A stretch of DNA of 64,000 nt from Nocardioides luteus (GTDB taxonomy: Bacteria > Actinomycetota > Actinomycetes > Propionibacteriales > Nocardioidaceae). The notes under the pieces were generated by a model. The model was not told where the DNA came from, ran no database searches, and worked only from the letters and a program-made list of their open reading frames with translations. Each line of letters starts with the position of its first letter. The stretch's first letter is position 1. Location of the stretch: contig NZ_JADOVJ010000001.1 in assembly GCF_015752315.1 (NCBI RefSeq), positions 3,960,501 to 4,024,500 on the forward strand, read 5' to 3'. Positions 41,360 through 48,822 of this stretch are shown in pieces. A program made the position numbers and the translations under genes.

Positions 41360-41853
41360 TGACCATCGCGCAGATTCCCCATGAGCCGACCGCACGCGAG
41401 CGGCAGGGGCTGCTCCGGGCAGCGGCGTCGATCGCGATCGTCGGCTTCTCCGCCAACACGGCCCGGTCGAGCTACTACGTGGCGACCTATCTCACCCAGG
41501 ACACCGACTACCGGCTCTACTTCATCAACCCGAACGCCGCGGGCCGCGAGGTGCTCGGCCGGCCCGTCTACGCCAGCCTGGCCGACCTCCCGGAGACCCC
41601 CGATATCGTCGACGTCTTCCGCCGGGCGAGCGACCTGCCCGCGGTCGTCGACGAGGTGATCGCACTGGGCTCGCCGGTGGTCTGGTTCCAGCTCGGGCTG
41701 ACCAACGACGAGGCCGCGACGACCGCTCGAGCCGCCGGGCTGACCGTCGTCCAGAACCGCTGCCTCAAGATCGAGCACGCCCGCTTCCACGGCGGCCTGC
41801 ACCTGGCCGGGTTCGACACCGGGTTGATCACCTCACGCCGGATCGCGCGCTGA
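41359..41853 (+). CDS. CoA-binding domain protein
   Basis: 164 aa. Single Rossmann-type CoA-binding domain (YccU family): SIAIVGFSANTARSSYYVAT, NPNAAGREVLGRPVYASL, and the end with VVQNRCLKIEH, typical of the group. Its role is unknown, but it follows metX-metY in many actinobacteria. The ATG shares one base with the metY stop (TGATG). Confidence 0.85.
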   Translation: MTIAQIPHEPTARERQGLLRAAASIAIVGFSANTARSSYYVATYLTQDTDYRLYFINPNAAGREVLGRPVYASLADLPETPDIVDVFRRASDLPAVVDEVIALGSPVVWFQLGLTNDEAATTARAAGLTVVQNRCLKIEHARFHGGLHLAGFDTGLITSRRIAR

Positions 41854-41862
41854 GACTCCCCC

Positions 41863-41886
41863 AATAGTCGAGTTAGTTAGTCTATT
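41863..41886. promoter_or_regulatory. operator-like AT-rich motif before the OsmC pair
   Basis: AATAG at 41863-41867 and CTATT at 41882-41886 form an inverted pair around AGTCGAGTTAGT, the reverse complement of the metX motif. A related half-site TCTCGATTAA follows. The 72-bp gap separates the met genes from the OsmC genes. Confidence 0.5.
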
Positions 41887-41925
41887 ATCTCGATTAACCT
41901 AGTCCCTCGACCCCGGAGTGTTCCC

Positions 41926-42447
41926 ATGAGCCTCGATTCACGGACACAGCTCAACGATGTCGACCTCGCCGCCGTCGGCAACCTCGTCCAGGCGATCCAG
42001 GACGATCCCGCCAAGGCGCGCACCACGTGGGCGGCCCACGTGACCTGGAAGGGCGCCTTCGCCTCGGAGGCGAAGATCCGATCCTTCGAGCCGACCCAGT
42101 CCGACGAGCCCGCGGGCCTCGGCGGCGGAGACACCGCTGCCAACCCCGTCGAGCAGCTTCTCGGCGCCCTGGGCAACTGCCTCGCCGTCGGCTACGCCGC
42201 GAACGCCTCGGTCGCGGGGATCAAGCTCGACGACCTGCGTATCGATCTCAAGGGCGACGTCGACCTCACGGTCTTCCTCGGCCTCGCCGACGGCCACGCC
42301 GGCTTCGACGCGATCGACGCCGTGGTCACCATCGCCTCCGAGGCACCCCGCGAGGAGATCGAGGCGCTCCACGCCAAGGTCCTCGCCAGCTCGCCCGTCG
42401 GCCATACCCTCCGCAGCGCGGTCCCGGTCGACGTCTCGCTCGCCTGA
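41926..42447 (+). CDS. OsmC-family protein, copy 1
   Basis: 173 aa. OsmC fold with the first catalytic-type Cys in LGALGNCLAVGYAAN; the position of the second Cys reads SSPVGHTL, i.e. Ser. Classical OsmC/Ohr peroxidases need both, so this copy may have another activity. It is followed after 49 bp by a second OsmC protein and then a flavoprotein, next to methionine/sulfur genes. An organosulfur or sulfide-related role is an inference from context. Confidence 0.86.
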   Translation: MSLDSRTQLNDVDLAAVGNLVQAIQDDPAKARTTWAAHVTWKGAFASEAKIRSFEPTQSDEPAGLGGGDTAANPVEQLLGALGNCLAVGYAANASVAGIKLDDLRIDLKGDVDLTVFLGLADGHAGFDAIDAVVTIASEAPREEIEALHAKVLASSPVGHTLRSAVPVDVSLA

Positions 42448-42496
42448 CCAGAGTCCCCACAACCCCATCCACACCCATCGAAACGAGGAACCACCG

Positions 42497-43051
42497 ATGA
42501 CAGAGACCACTGTCGACAACGGCGTCAACGTCGAGGCCCTGCTCGGCGCACGCGCCGCCCTCCAGGAGACTCCGGAGGCCGCCAAGTTCACCTGGCGCGC
42601 CACCAACACCTGGGTGAAGGGCACCCACTCCAAGAGCAAGGTCGAGGGCTTCTTCGGCCTCGGCGAGGAGCAGGAGGCCGGGCGCTCCTTCGAGTCCGAC
42701 GGCGACCACCCGCCGCAGTTCGCCGCCGACAACCAGGGCCCCACGCCGGTCGAGACGGTCCTCGTCGCCCTCGGCGGCTGCCTGACCGCGGGCGTCGCCG
42801 CCGTCGCCCAGCAGCGCGGGATCCAGCTCAACTCCGTCACCGCGACCATCGAGGGCGACCACGACATCCGCGGCATCCTCGGCGCCGACGCGGACGTACG
42901 CAACGGCTTCACCGGTGTCCGTGTGAACTACTCGATCGACGCCGACGCCTCCGCCGAGGACATCGAGGCGCTGGTCGCGCAGTCGCAGAAGCGCTCGGCC
43001 GTCTTCGACATCCTCACCAACCCGACCGCGGTCAGCGTCTCGGTCTCGTGA
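42497..43051 (+). CDS. OsmC-family protein, copy 2
   Basis: 184 aa, AACGAGGAA upstream of the ATG. One Cys in VALGGCLTAGVAAV; the second site reads KRSAVFDIL without Cys. Only distantly similar to the preceding OsmC gene, so this is an old pair rather than a recent duplication. The stop overlaps the flavoprotein start by one base (TGATG). Confidence 0.86.
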   Translation: MTETTVDNGVNVEALLGARAALQETPEAAKFTWRATNTWVKGTHSKSKVEGFFGLGEEQEAGRSFESDGDHPPQFAADNQGPTPVETVLVALGGCLTAGVAAVAQQRGIQLNSVTATIEGDHDIRGILGADADVRNGFTGVRVNYSIDADASAEDIEALVAQSQKRSAVFDILTNPTAVSVSVS

Positions 43052-44292
43052 TGACGAGTGCCCCGTCTCGCCGCACCACCGTCGCGGTGATCGGGGCGGG
43101 GCACAGTGGCCTCGCGGTGAGCCACCGCCTCGGCGCCGAGGGGATCGACCATGTCGTCCTCGAGCGCGGGCAGGTCGCTCACTCGTGGCACACCCAGCGC
43201 TGGGACTCGCTCCGCCTGCTCACCCCGAGCTGGATGAACCGGCTGCCCGGGCTGGCCGACCCGCTCCTGGGCCCCGCCGAGGCCGACGAGTTCCTCACCG
43301 CCGCGCAGGTCGCCTCGCTGGTCACGGGCTACGCCGACGTCATCGGGGCGCCGGTGCACGAGAACGTCGAGGTCCACCGCGTCGCCCCCGGTCCGAGCGG
43401 CTATCTGGTCGATACCTCCGCCGGCCCCTGGTCGGCCGAGCACGTCGTGCTCGGCACCGGTTCCGTACGCGGCGTGGTGCCCGCCCTGGCCGCCGATCTG
43501 CCGCCCGGCCTGCCCTCGGTGCACGCCATCGACTACCGGCGTCCCTCGCAGCTCCCGACCGGCGGCGTCCTGGTCGTCGGGGCGGCCGCGAGCGGCGTAC
43601 AGATCGCGGCGGAGCTGCAGGCCTCGGGCCGCCAGGTCACCCTCGCGGTCGGCGAGCACGTCCGAGTGCCGCGCCGCTACCGCGGCCGGGACATCTTCGC
43701 CTGGATCGAGGAGGCCGGGATCCTCGACGAGCGTTGGGACGAGCTCGACGACATCACCCGCGCCCGTCGGCTCTCCTCGTTCCAGCTCGTCGGCGGCACC
43801 ACCACCCTCGACCTCAACACGCTGCAGGAGGCGGGCGTCCGGGTGGTCGGCAAGCTGGCCGGGCTGCGCGACGGTACGGCGCTCTTCTCGGGCTCGCTGG
43901 CCAACATGGCGGCCCTGGCCGACCTCAAGGCCAACCGGCTGCTGGCCGGCATCGACCAGACCTTCGGCGGGTCCGGCGAACGGCTCGAGCCCACGCGTGT
44001 GCCCGAGCCGCTGCTGTCCCTCTCGCTGACCTCCGGCGAGATCGGCTCGGTCGTCTGGGCGACCGGCATCAAGCCCGACCACGGCTTCCTCGACGCCGAC
44101 GTCTTCGACCACAAGGGCGCCATCCGCCACCACGGCGGCGTCACCGACCTGCCCGGCCTCTACGTCACCGGCCTCCCGGTCCTCCGCCGGCGCCGTTCGA
44201 CCTACATCGACGGCGCCCGGCAGGACTCCGCCGACCTGGTCGCGCACCTCTCCGAGCGCCTGGCAACCCCCACCCGCCGCACCGCAGGCTGA
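43051..44292 (+). CDS. FAD/NAD(P)-binding monooxygenase-like flavoprotein
   Basis: 413 aa from the ATG at 43051 (GTG at 43048 possible). FAD-binding VAVIGAGHSGLAVSHRL near the N-terminus, HSWHTQRWDSLRLLTPSWM typical of flavin-containing monooxygenase-like enzymes, and a second nucleotide-binding motif VLVVGAAASGVQIAAEL near residue 175. The FxGxxxHxxxW Baeyer-Villiger motif is not evident. Coupled to the OsmC pair; substrate unknown. Confidence 0.86.
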   Translation: MTSAPSRRTTVAVIGAGHSGLAVSHRLGAEGIDHVVLERGQVAHSWHTQRWDSLRLLTPSWMNRLPGLADPLLGPAEADEFLTAAQVASLVTGYADVIGAPVHENVEVHRVAPGPSGYLVDTSAGPWSAEHVVLGTGSVRGVVPALAADLPPGLPSVHAIDYRRPSQLPTGGVLVVGAAASGVQIAAELQASGRQVTLAVGEHVRVPRRYRGRDIFAWIEEAGILDERWDELDDITRARRLSSFQLVGGTTTLDLNTLQEAGVRVVGKLAGLRDGTALFSGSLANMAALADLKANRLLAGIDQTFGGSGERLEPTRVPEPLLSLSLTSGEIGSVVWATGIKPDHGFLDADVFDHKGAIRHHGGVTDLPGLYVTGLPVLRRRRSTYIDGARQDSADLVAHLSERLATPTRRTAG

Positions 44293-44477
44293 CCCGAACG
44301 CCGAGTCGGCGCAACTGTCCCGAATTCTCCCGCCGAGTCGGCGCAACTGTCCCGGATCCCCACGCCGAGTCGGCGCAACTGCCCCAGCGCCTGGGACTGA
44401 CGCGCCGACTCGACTCCCATCCGCGGGACAGACGCGCCGACTCGACACTCCGCAGCGGGACAGACGCGCCGGGTCGG
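44293..44477. repeat. GCCGAGTCGGC-type intergenic repeat array, second copy
   Basis: Three forward units GCCGAGTCGGCGCAACTGyCC followed by three inverted units GGGACwGACGCGCCGrsTCG fill the entire gap between two convergent stop codons. It is the same unit as in 13165-13392. A forward/inverted 3+3 layout can fold into a large branched hairpin. Confidence 0.87.
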
Positions 44478-45254
44478 CTATCGGTTGACGTGCGCGAGGA
44501 CCCCGTCGATGATCCGGGCCAGTCCGTAGTCGAGCTCGCGCGCGGGGTCGGTGGCGGCCTGGTAGGCCTCACCGGCGGCGGTGCCGACCCGGTTGGCCAG
44601 CGGATAGTGGCTGCCCGCCATGACCTCGGTCAACGTGTCGTAGTTGGCGGCCCACCACTCCGCCTCGGTCATGCCGGTGACCTGCTCGGCACGGCGCTTC
44701 ATCAGCTCGCCGCGGACGATGTTGCCCGCGAACCCGATCAGCACGGCGACCGTCTGGTCCATCTCCAGATCGGTCAGCCCGAGGCCGTCGACGGCCTGCA
44801 GCTGCCACTCGTAGCGGTCGCTCATGTTGGGCCCCAGCCAGGGACGTACGTCCTGCACCTCGAGCAGCCACGGGTGGGCCCGGAGCTCGTCGTGCTGCAG
44901 GTTGGCGACCAGCTCGAGGCGCTTGCGCGGGTCCTCGGGCAGCTCCGGGAGCTCGGTGCGGCCGGTCACCTGGTCGGCCATGAGCACCAGCAGCGCGTCG
45001 CGGTTGGGGACGTAGGAGTAGAGGGTCATCGCGCCCAGACCGAAGCGCTGGGCGATCGCGCGCATCGTCACCGCCGCCAGGCCCTCCGCGTCGGCCAGGT
45101 CGATCGCGGCGTCGACGACCTCGTCGACGCTCACCTTCTGCTTCGGCCCCCGCTTCGCCTTCGGCTCCTCGGGCGTCCCGGTCCGATGGCGCCAGAGCAG
45201 GCGCAGGGACGGATCTGGCTGATCACGCTGGTCTGGCTCCGGCACGTGGCTCAT
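44478..45254 (-). CDS. TetR/AcrR-family regulator
   Basis: 258 aa from the ATG at 45254 (GAGG upstream; an in-frame ATG at 45296 lies inside the operator). The helix-turn-helix spans about residues 50-95 (VSVDEVVDAAIDLADAEGLA, RAIAQRFGLGAMTLYSYVPN). The C-terminal ligand domain is of the TetR_C_11 type that often controls drug efflux. Two 17-bp operator-like palindromes lie in the 99-bp gap to the divergent exporter operon, so it most likely represses that operon and itself. Confidence 0.92.
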   Translation of the reverse strand: MSHVPEPDQRDQPDPSLRLLWRHRTGTPEEPKAKRGPKQKVSVDEVVDAAIDLADAEGLAAVTMRAIAQRFGLGAMTLYSYVPNRDALLVLMADQVTGRTELPELPEDPRKRLELVANLQHDELRAHPWLLEVQDVRPWLGPNMSDRYEWQLQAVDGLGLTDLEMDQTVAVLIGFAGNIVRGELMKRRAEQVTGMTEAEWWAANYDTLTEVMAGSHYPLANRVGTAAGEAYQAATDPARELDYGLARIIDGVLAHVNR

Positions 45255-45275
45255 CGTAACCTCATCCGAAAAAAT

Positions 45276-45292
45276 TTCGTACGTCGTACGGA
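45276..45292. promoter_or_regulatory. TetR operator box 1
   Basis: TTCGTAC-gtc-GTACGgA, a near-perfect 17-bp inverted repeat, close to the regulator's start. Same motif as box 2; centres are 46 bp apart. Confidence 0.72.
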
Positions 45293-45321
45293 ACAAATGC
45301 TACAGTCGCTCCGTTGTCATC

Positions 45322-45338
45322 TTCGTACAGCGTACGAA
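45322..45338. promoter_or_regulatory. TetR operator box 2
   Basis: TTCGTAC-agc-GTACGAA, a perfect inverted repeat with 3-nt spacer, ending 15 bp before the ATG of the exporter operon. Confidence 0.75.
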
Positions 45339-45353
45339 ATTGGAGGAACGTGC

Positions 45354-45809
45354 ATGCCGAACGACGCGAAACCGGTGCCGCCGCGCTGGCTCAAGCCGAT
45401 GAACAAGGTCTTCATGACCCTGTCGAGGACCGGGCTCGGGATGAAGGAGCTGCCCGTGCTCACGGTGCCCGGCCGCACCAGCGGCAAGCTCCGCAGCACC
45501 CCGCTCTCGGTGCTGGACCTGGACGGACGGCGCTATCTGCTCGAGGGCTTCCCGGGTGCCGACTGGGCCCGCAACGTACGGGCCGCCTCCGGCCGCGCCA
45601 CGCTCCGGGTCGGACGGACCACCGAGGACGTACAGCTCGTGGAGGTCGACGGGGACGAGGCGCTGACCGTGCTCCGACTGTGGCCCGAGCAGATGGCGGA
45701 CGGGGCGAAGATCATGCTCGACGCCGGGGTCGTCACCGCGGTGACGCCCGAGGCCTTCGAGGCCGTCGCCGGGCGTTGTGGGGTGTTCCGGATCGAGGTG
45801 GGCCGATGA
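45354..45809 (+). CDS. deazaflavin-dependent nitroreductase-family protein (Ddn-like)
   Basis: 151 aa with GGAGGAACG before the ATG. Split beta-barrel F420-dependent family (TIGR00026): LPVLTVPGRTSGKLRSTPLS and GFPGADWARNVRAASGRATL are the cofactor-binding landmarks. It may reduce quinones or detoxify electrophiles. First gene of an operon with an ABC exporter under TetR control, so a xenobiotic response is likely. Confidence 0.9.
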   Translation: MPNDAKPVPPRWLKPMNKVFMTLSRTGLGMKELPVLTVPGRTSGKLRSTPLSVLDLDGRRYLLEGFPGADWARNVRAASGRATLRVGRTTEDVQLVEVDGDEALTVLRLWPEQMADGAKIMLDAGVVTAVTPEAFEAVAGRCGVFRIEVGR

Positions 45810-46744
45810 CTCCGTTGTCCGCGCGAGACGTGCGCAAGCGCTACCGCGACACCCAGGCGCTGGACGGCCTCGACCTGGAGGTGGCGGCCGGCACCGTGCA
45901 CGCCCTGCTCGGGCCCAACGGTGCCGGCAAGTCGACCGCGGTGAACGTCTTCGCGACGCTCACCCGGCCCGACGCCGGCGAGGTGCGCGTCGGCGGCCAC
46001 GACGCCGTACGCCACCCCGCCCGGGTCCGCTCCACGATCGGCCTGGTCGGGCAGAGCGCCGCCCTCGACGAGGCCCTCCACGGCCGGGAGAACCTGGTGA
46101 TGTTCGCCCGCCTGCACGGCCTCTCGAAACCCGCTGCCGTACGCCGCGCCGCCGAGCTCCTCGACGCCTTCGGCCTCACCGAGGCCGGCGACCGGAAGGT
46201 CTCGGGCTACTCGGGTGGGATGCGGCGACGCCTCGACATCGCCGCCGGCCTGGTCACCCGCCCGCAGATCCTCTTCCTCGACGAGCCGACCACCGGGCTG
46301 GACCCGCGCGCCCGCCACGAGGTCTGGGAGATGGTGCGCCAGGTCGTCGCCGACGGGACGACGGTGCTGCTGACCACGCAGTACCTGGACGAGGCCGACC
46401 AGCTGGCCGACATGGTCACCGTGCTCGGCGCCGGCCGGGTGATCGCCGAGGGCACGCCGTCGGCCTTGAAGAGCGACCTGGGCGGCGACCGGGTGATGAT
46501 CACGGCGACCGGGCCGGACGACCTCGCCCGGATGGCCGGCGTCCTCGGCTCCGCCGCCGCCGTCGACCCCGATCGGCTCGAGGTCACCGTCGAGGCCGGC
46601 CCGGCCGGTGGCGGCGCCGCGGTCGTCGAGGTCGTACGCAGCCTCGACGCCGCCGGCATCACGGTCGACGACGTGCTGCTGCGCCGGCCGACCCTGGACG
46701 AGGTGTTCCTCCATCTGACCGCACCTGAAGGAGTCTCCCGATGA
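45806..46744 (+). CDS. ABC transporter ATP-binding protein, DrrA type
   Basis: 312 aa. Walker A GPNGAGKST, signature VSGYSGGMRRRLDIAAGL, Walker B QILFLDEPTTGLDP and the switch His in TVLLTTQYLDEADQLAD. The C-terminal extension fits DrrA/daunorubicin-type exporters. ATGA overlap with the Ddn-like gene and with the permease gene. Confidence 0.94.
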   Translation: MTPLSARDVRKRYRDTQALDGLDLEVAAGTVHALLGPNGAGKSTAVNVFATLTRPDAGEVRVGGHDAVRHPARVRSTIGLVGQSAALDEALHGRENLVMFARLHGLSKPAAVRRAAELLDAFGLTEAGDRKVSGYSGGMRRRLDIAAGLVTRPQILFLDEPTTGLDPRARHEVWEMVRQVVADGTTVLLTTQYLDEADQLADMVTVLGAGRVIAEGTPSALKSDLGGDRVMITATGPDDLARMAGVLGSAAAVDPDRLEVTVEAGPAGGGAAVVEVVRSLDAAGITVDDVLLRRPTLDEVFLHLTAPEGVSR

Positions 46745-47553
46745 CCGATCTGACCCCAGGACTCACCACCACCCTGCGACAGACCGCGACACAGACCTGG
46801 GTGATCACGCTGCGCGACCTCAAGCACTGGCAGCGCGAGCCGTGGGGGCCGGTGTTCGGCATCCTGTTCGCGATCATGATGCTGCTGATCTTCGGCTACC
46901 TGTTCGGCGGCGCGATCGAGATGCCGGGCGGCGGGACGTACCTGCCCTATCTGCTTCCCGGCGTGCTCGCGCTGACGATGATGTTCGGCATCGACGGCAC
47001 CATGGCCGTGGTCACCGAGGACACCAAGCGCGGGGTCACCAACAGGTTCCGGTCGCTGCCGATGAGCGGCCTCGCCGTGCCCCTGGGACGGGCGGTCGCC
47101 GACCTGGGCAACTCGGCGGTCCAGCTGGGCGTCCTGATGCTCGGCGGGCTGCTGATCGGCTGGCGGATCGAGGGCTCGCTCCTCGAGGCGGCGGCCGCGG
47201 TCGGCCTGCTGCTGTGGCTGCGGCTGGCGATGCTGTGGCTGGGCATCTTCCTCGGCCTGACCCTGCGGATGGAGGGCGCGCTGACGATGGTGCAGGTGCT
47301 GGTCTGGCCGCTGGGGTTCTGCTCGAGCCTGTTCGTCTCGCCGGAGACGATGCCCGGCTGGCTCGGCTTCCTGGCCGCCTGGAACCCGGTCTCGGCGACC
47401 GCGACCGCCTGCCGCGACCTCTTCGGCAACCCGACCGGGATCACCTCCGGTCTGCTCGCCGACCACGCGGTGCTGCTGGCGGTCGCGTGGCCGGCGGTCC
47501 TGCTGGCGATCTTCGTCCCGCTGTCCACGCGCGCGTTCCGGCGCCTCGGCTGA
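46741..47553 (+). CDS. ABC-2 type permease, DrrB type
   Basis: 270 aa, six hydrophobic segments, with the ABC-2 family features LKHWQREPWGPVFGILF and a central VVTEDTKRGVTNRFRSLPMS. It pairs with the preceding ATPase as a drug exporter. Substrate unknown. A hairpin terminator follows at once. Confidence 0.92.
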   Translation: MTDLTPGLTTTLRQTATQTWVITLRDLKHWQREPWGPVFGILFAIMMLLIFGYLFGGAIEMPGGGTYLPYLLPGVLALTMMFGIDGTMAVVTEDTKRGVTNRFRSLPMSGLAVPLGRAVADLGNSAVQLGVLMLGGLLIGWRIEGSLLEAAAAVGLLLWLRLAMLWLGIFLGLTLRMEGALTMVQVLVWPLGFCSSLFVSPETMPGWLGFLAAWNPVSATATACRDLFGNPTGITSGLLADHAVLLAVAWPAVLLAIFVPLSTRAFRRLG

Positions 47554-47562
47554 CTATGGGAG

Positions 47563-47597
47563 AACGGGCCCGGGAGGCGATGCCTTCCGGGCCCGTT
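47563..47597. terminator. bidirectional terminator after the exporter operon
   Basis: AACGGGCCCGGGAGGC pairs with GCCTTCCGGGCCCGTT (16 bp, one G-U) around a 3-nt loop; TTTG follows on the plus strand. It lies between convergent genes. Confidence 0.8.
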
Positions 47598-47614
47598 TGC
47601 GGATGGGGGGAGAG

Positions 47615-48091
47615 TCAGGCGGTGGCCGGCTCGAGGCCGTCGGTCGCGTCCGTGGCCTGCTCCTTCGCCGGAGCGACGGCACGGGTCAGCGACCCGAGCG
47701 CGAAGGCGACGAACAGCAGCACGACGCCCAGGCCCGCGACCAGCGCCGAGAGACCGAAGGCGGTGACCGCGGTCAGCAGGGAGGCGCGTACGAACGACGA
47801 CTCGGCCGCGACCGGGCGGATCGGATCCTCCTGGTCGAGCTCGGCGTACGTCTTGCCCTTGGTGATCCCCAAGGCGTGCTTCTCGACGGTGGCCGCCTGG
47901 GCGTAGGCCGAGAACGGGCCGTCGACGTGGTCGCCGGCGAGGAACGAGGCGTCGTCGGCGACGGTGATCTCCTGCGCCTTCAGCTGGGTGTGGGCCAGGT
48001 AGTAGGTCGTGGCTCCACTGGCGATGAACAGGAGGCCGAACAGCCCGATCAGGGGGCTCAGCAGCTTCGCGATCCGAGGTTTGCGGGTCAT
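47615..48091 (-). CDS. two-helix membrane protein of unknown function
   Basis: 158 aa. Hydrophobic helix near residues 12-32, an external domain (about 35-100; TYYLAHTQLKAQEITVADDA, EKHALGITKGKTYAEL) and a second helix (about 103-135). Similar proteins are often labelled aromatic ring-opening dioxygenase LigA, which the sequence does not justify. Just upstream is a partial DtxR/IdeR-type iron box. Confidence 0.75.
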   Translation of the reverse strand: MTRKPRIAKLLSPLIGLFGLLFIASGATTYYLAHTQLKAQEITVADDASFLAGDHVDGPFSAYAQAATVEKHALGITKGKTYAELDQEDPIRPVAAESSFVRASLLTAVTAFGLSALVAGLGVVLLFVAFALGSLTRAVAPAKEQATDATDGLEPATA

Positions 48092-48095
48092 GCCG

Positions 48096-48112
48096 ACTAA
48101 GGCTCACCTAAC
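48096..48112 (-). promoter_or_regulatory. partial iron box (DtxR/IdeR-like)
   Basis: On the minus strand GTTAGGTGAGCCTTAGT contains TTAGGTGAGCCTTA, matching the first 14 positions of the TTAGGTTAGGCTAACCTAA consensus at about 12; the second half-site is poor. It ends 5 bp before the ATG of the membrane protein. Confidence 0.4.
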
Positions 48113-48272
48113 TCACCTCCGTTGGAAAGCCCTGGAGGGTGTGATCTTCGCCCCGCGAATTTTTTTCCGGGGAATCTGTCGGATCGGCGTCGAGGCGTTC
48201 GTGGAGTGGTTGAGAAGCGGCCGAACGGACCGCGAACAACCACACACGCATCACGAGACGAGAGGCACCATC

Positions 48273-48740
48273 ATGAGCACCAGCACCTACACCGAGGCCA
48301 CGACCACCACCCGCCAGTTCGCCGGTCGGATGCCGGTCTGGCTGGTCAGCACCGCCGCCGTCCTCGCCGGCGCCCTGGTCACCGGCGTCTACGAGTTCGT
48401 CGCCCGCGCGATCGGAGTGCCGTTCAACGTCGCCCTCCCCGGCACCGGCGTCGCCCCCGCCGCGATCCCGGCAACCGGGCTCGCCTGGGCCGTCGCCGAG
48501 CTCGGCCTGATCGGCATCGTCATCGCCGTCTGCCTCACCCGCTGGGCCAAGCGTCCGCGCTCGACCTGGAAGCGCACCGCCTGGACCCTGACCGCGCTCT
48601 CGCTGGTGCCCAGCCTGATCGCCGTCACCGACTCCTACGCCACCAACATCATGCTGGTGATCTCCCACCTGGTCGCCGCCGCGGTGATCGTGCCGGCCGT
48701 CGCCGCCCGGCTGGCGGAGCGCAACCCGCGCCGCGCCTGA
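48273..48740 (+). CDS. four-helix membrane protein, DUF6069-like
   Basis: 155 aa from the ATG at 48273 (ACGAGAGGC upstream). Four hydrophobic segments (about 20-42, 62-88, 103-122 and 128-148), with an N-terminal Thr-rich tail. It resembles the actinobacterial DUF6069 family; function unknown. A very stable inverted repeat follows the stop. Confidence 0.75.
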   Translation: MSTSTYTEATTTTRQFAGRMPVWLVSTAAVLAGALVTGVYEFVARAIGVPFNVALPGTGVAPAAIPATGLAWAVAELGLIGIVIAVCLTRWAKRPRSTWKRTAWTLTALSLVPSLIAVTDSYATNIMLVISHLVAAAVIVPAVAARLAERNPRRA

Positions 48741-48755
48741 GGTCGGCCCCGCCCG

Positions 48756-48822
48756 GGGGTAGTCCGGGAGCGAACTGCCTATTACTCGCGGGTAAATGGG
48801 CAGTTCGCTCCCGGACTACCCC
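48756..48822. terminator. 24-bp perfect inverted repeat between convergent genes
   Basis: Arms 48756-48779 and 48799-48822 (GGGGTAGTCCGGGAGCGAAC plus CTGCC, less one shared base) are perfectly complementary, with a 19-nt loop. The stop codon of the methyltransferase (48816-48818) lies inside the right arm. Probably a bidirectional terminator. Confidence 0.8.

Noticed and set aside
47615..48091. Aromatic ring-opening dioxygenase LigA
   Set aside because: Similar proteins carry this label, but the sequence is a two-helix membrane protein without dioxygenase residues.
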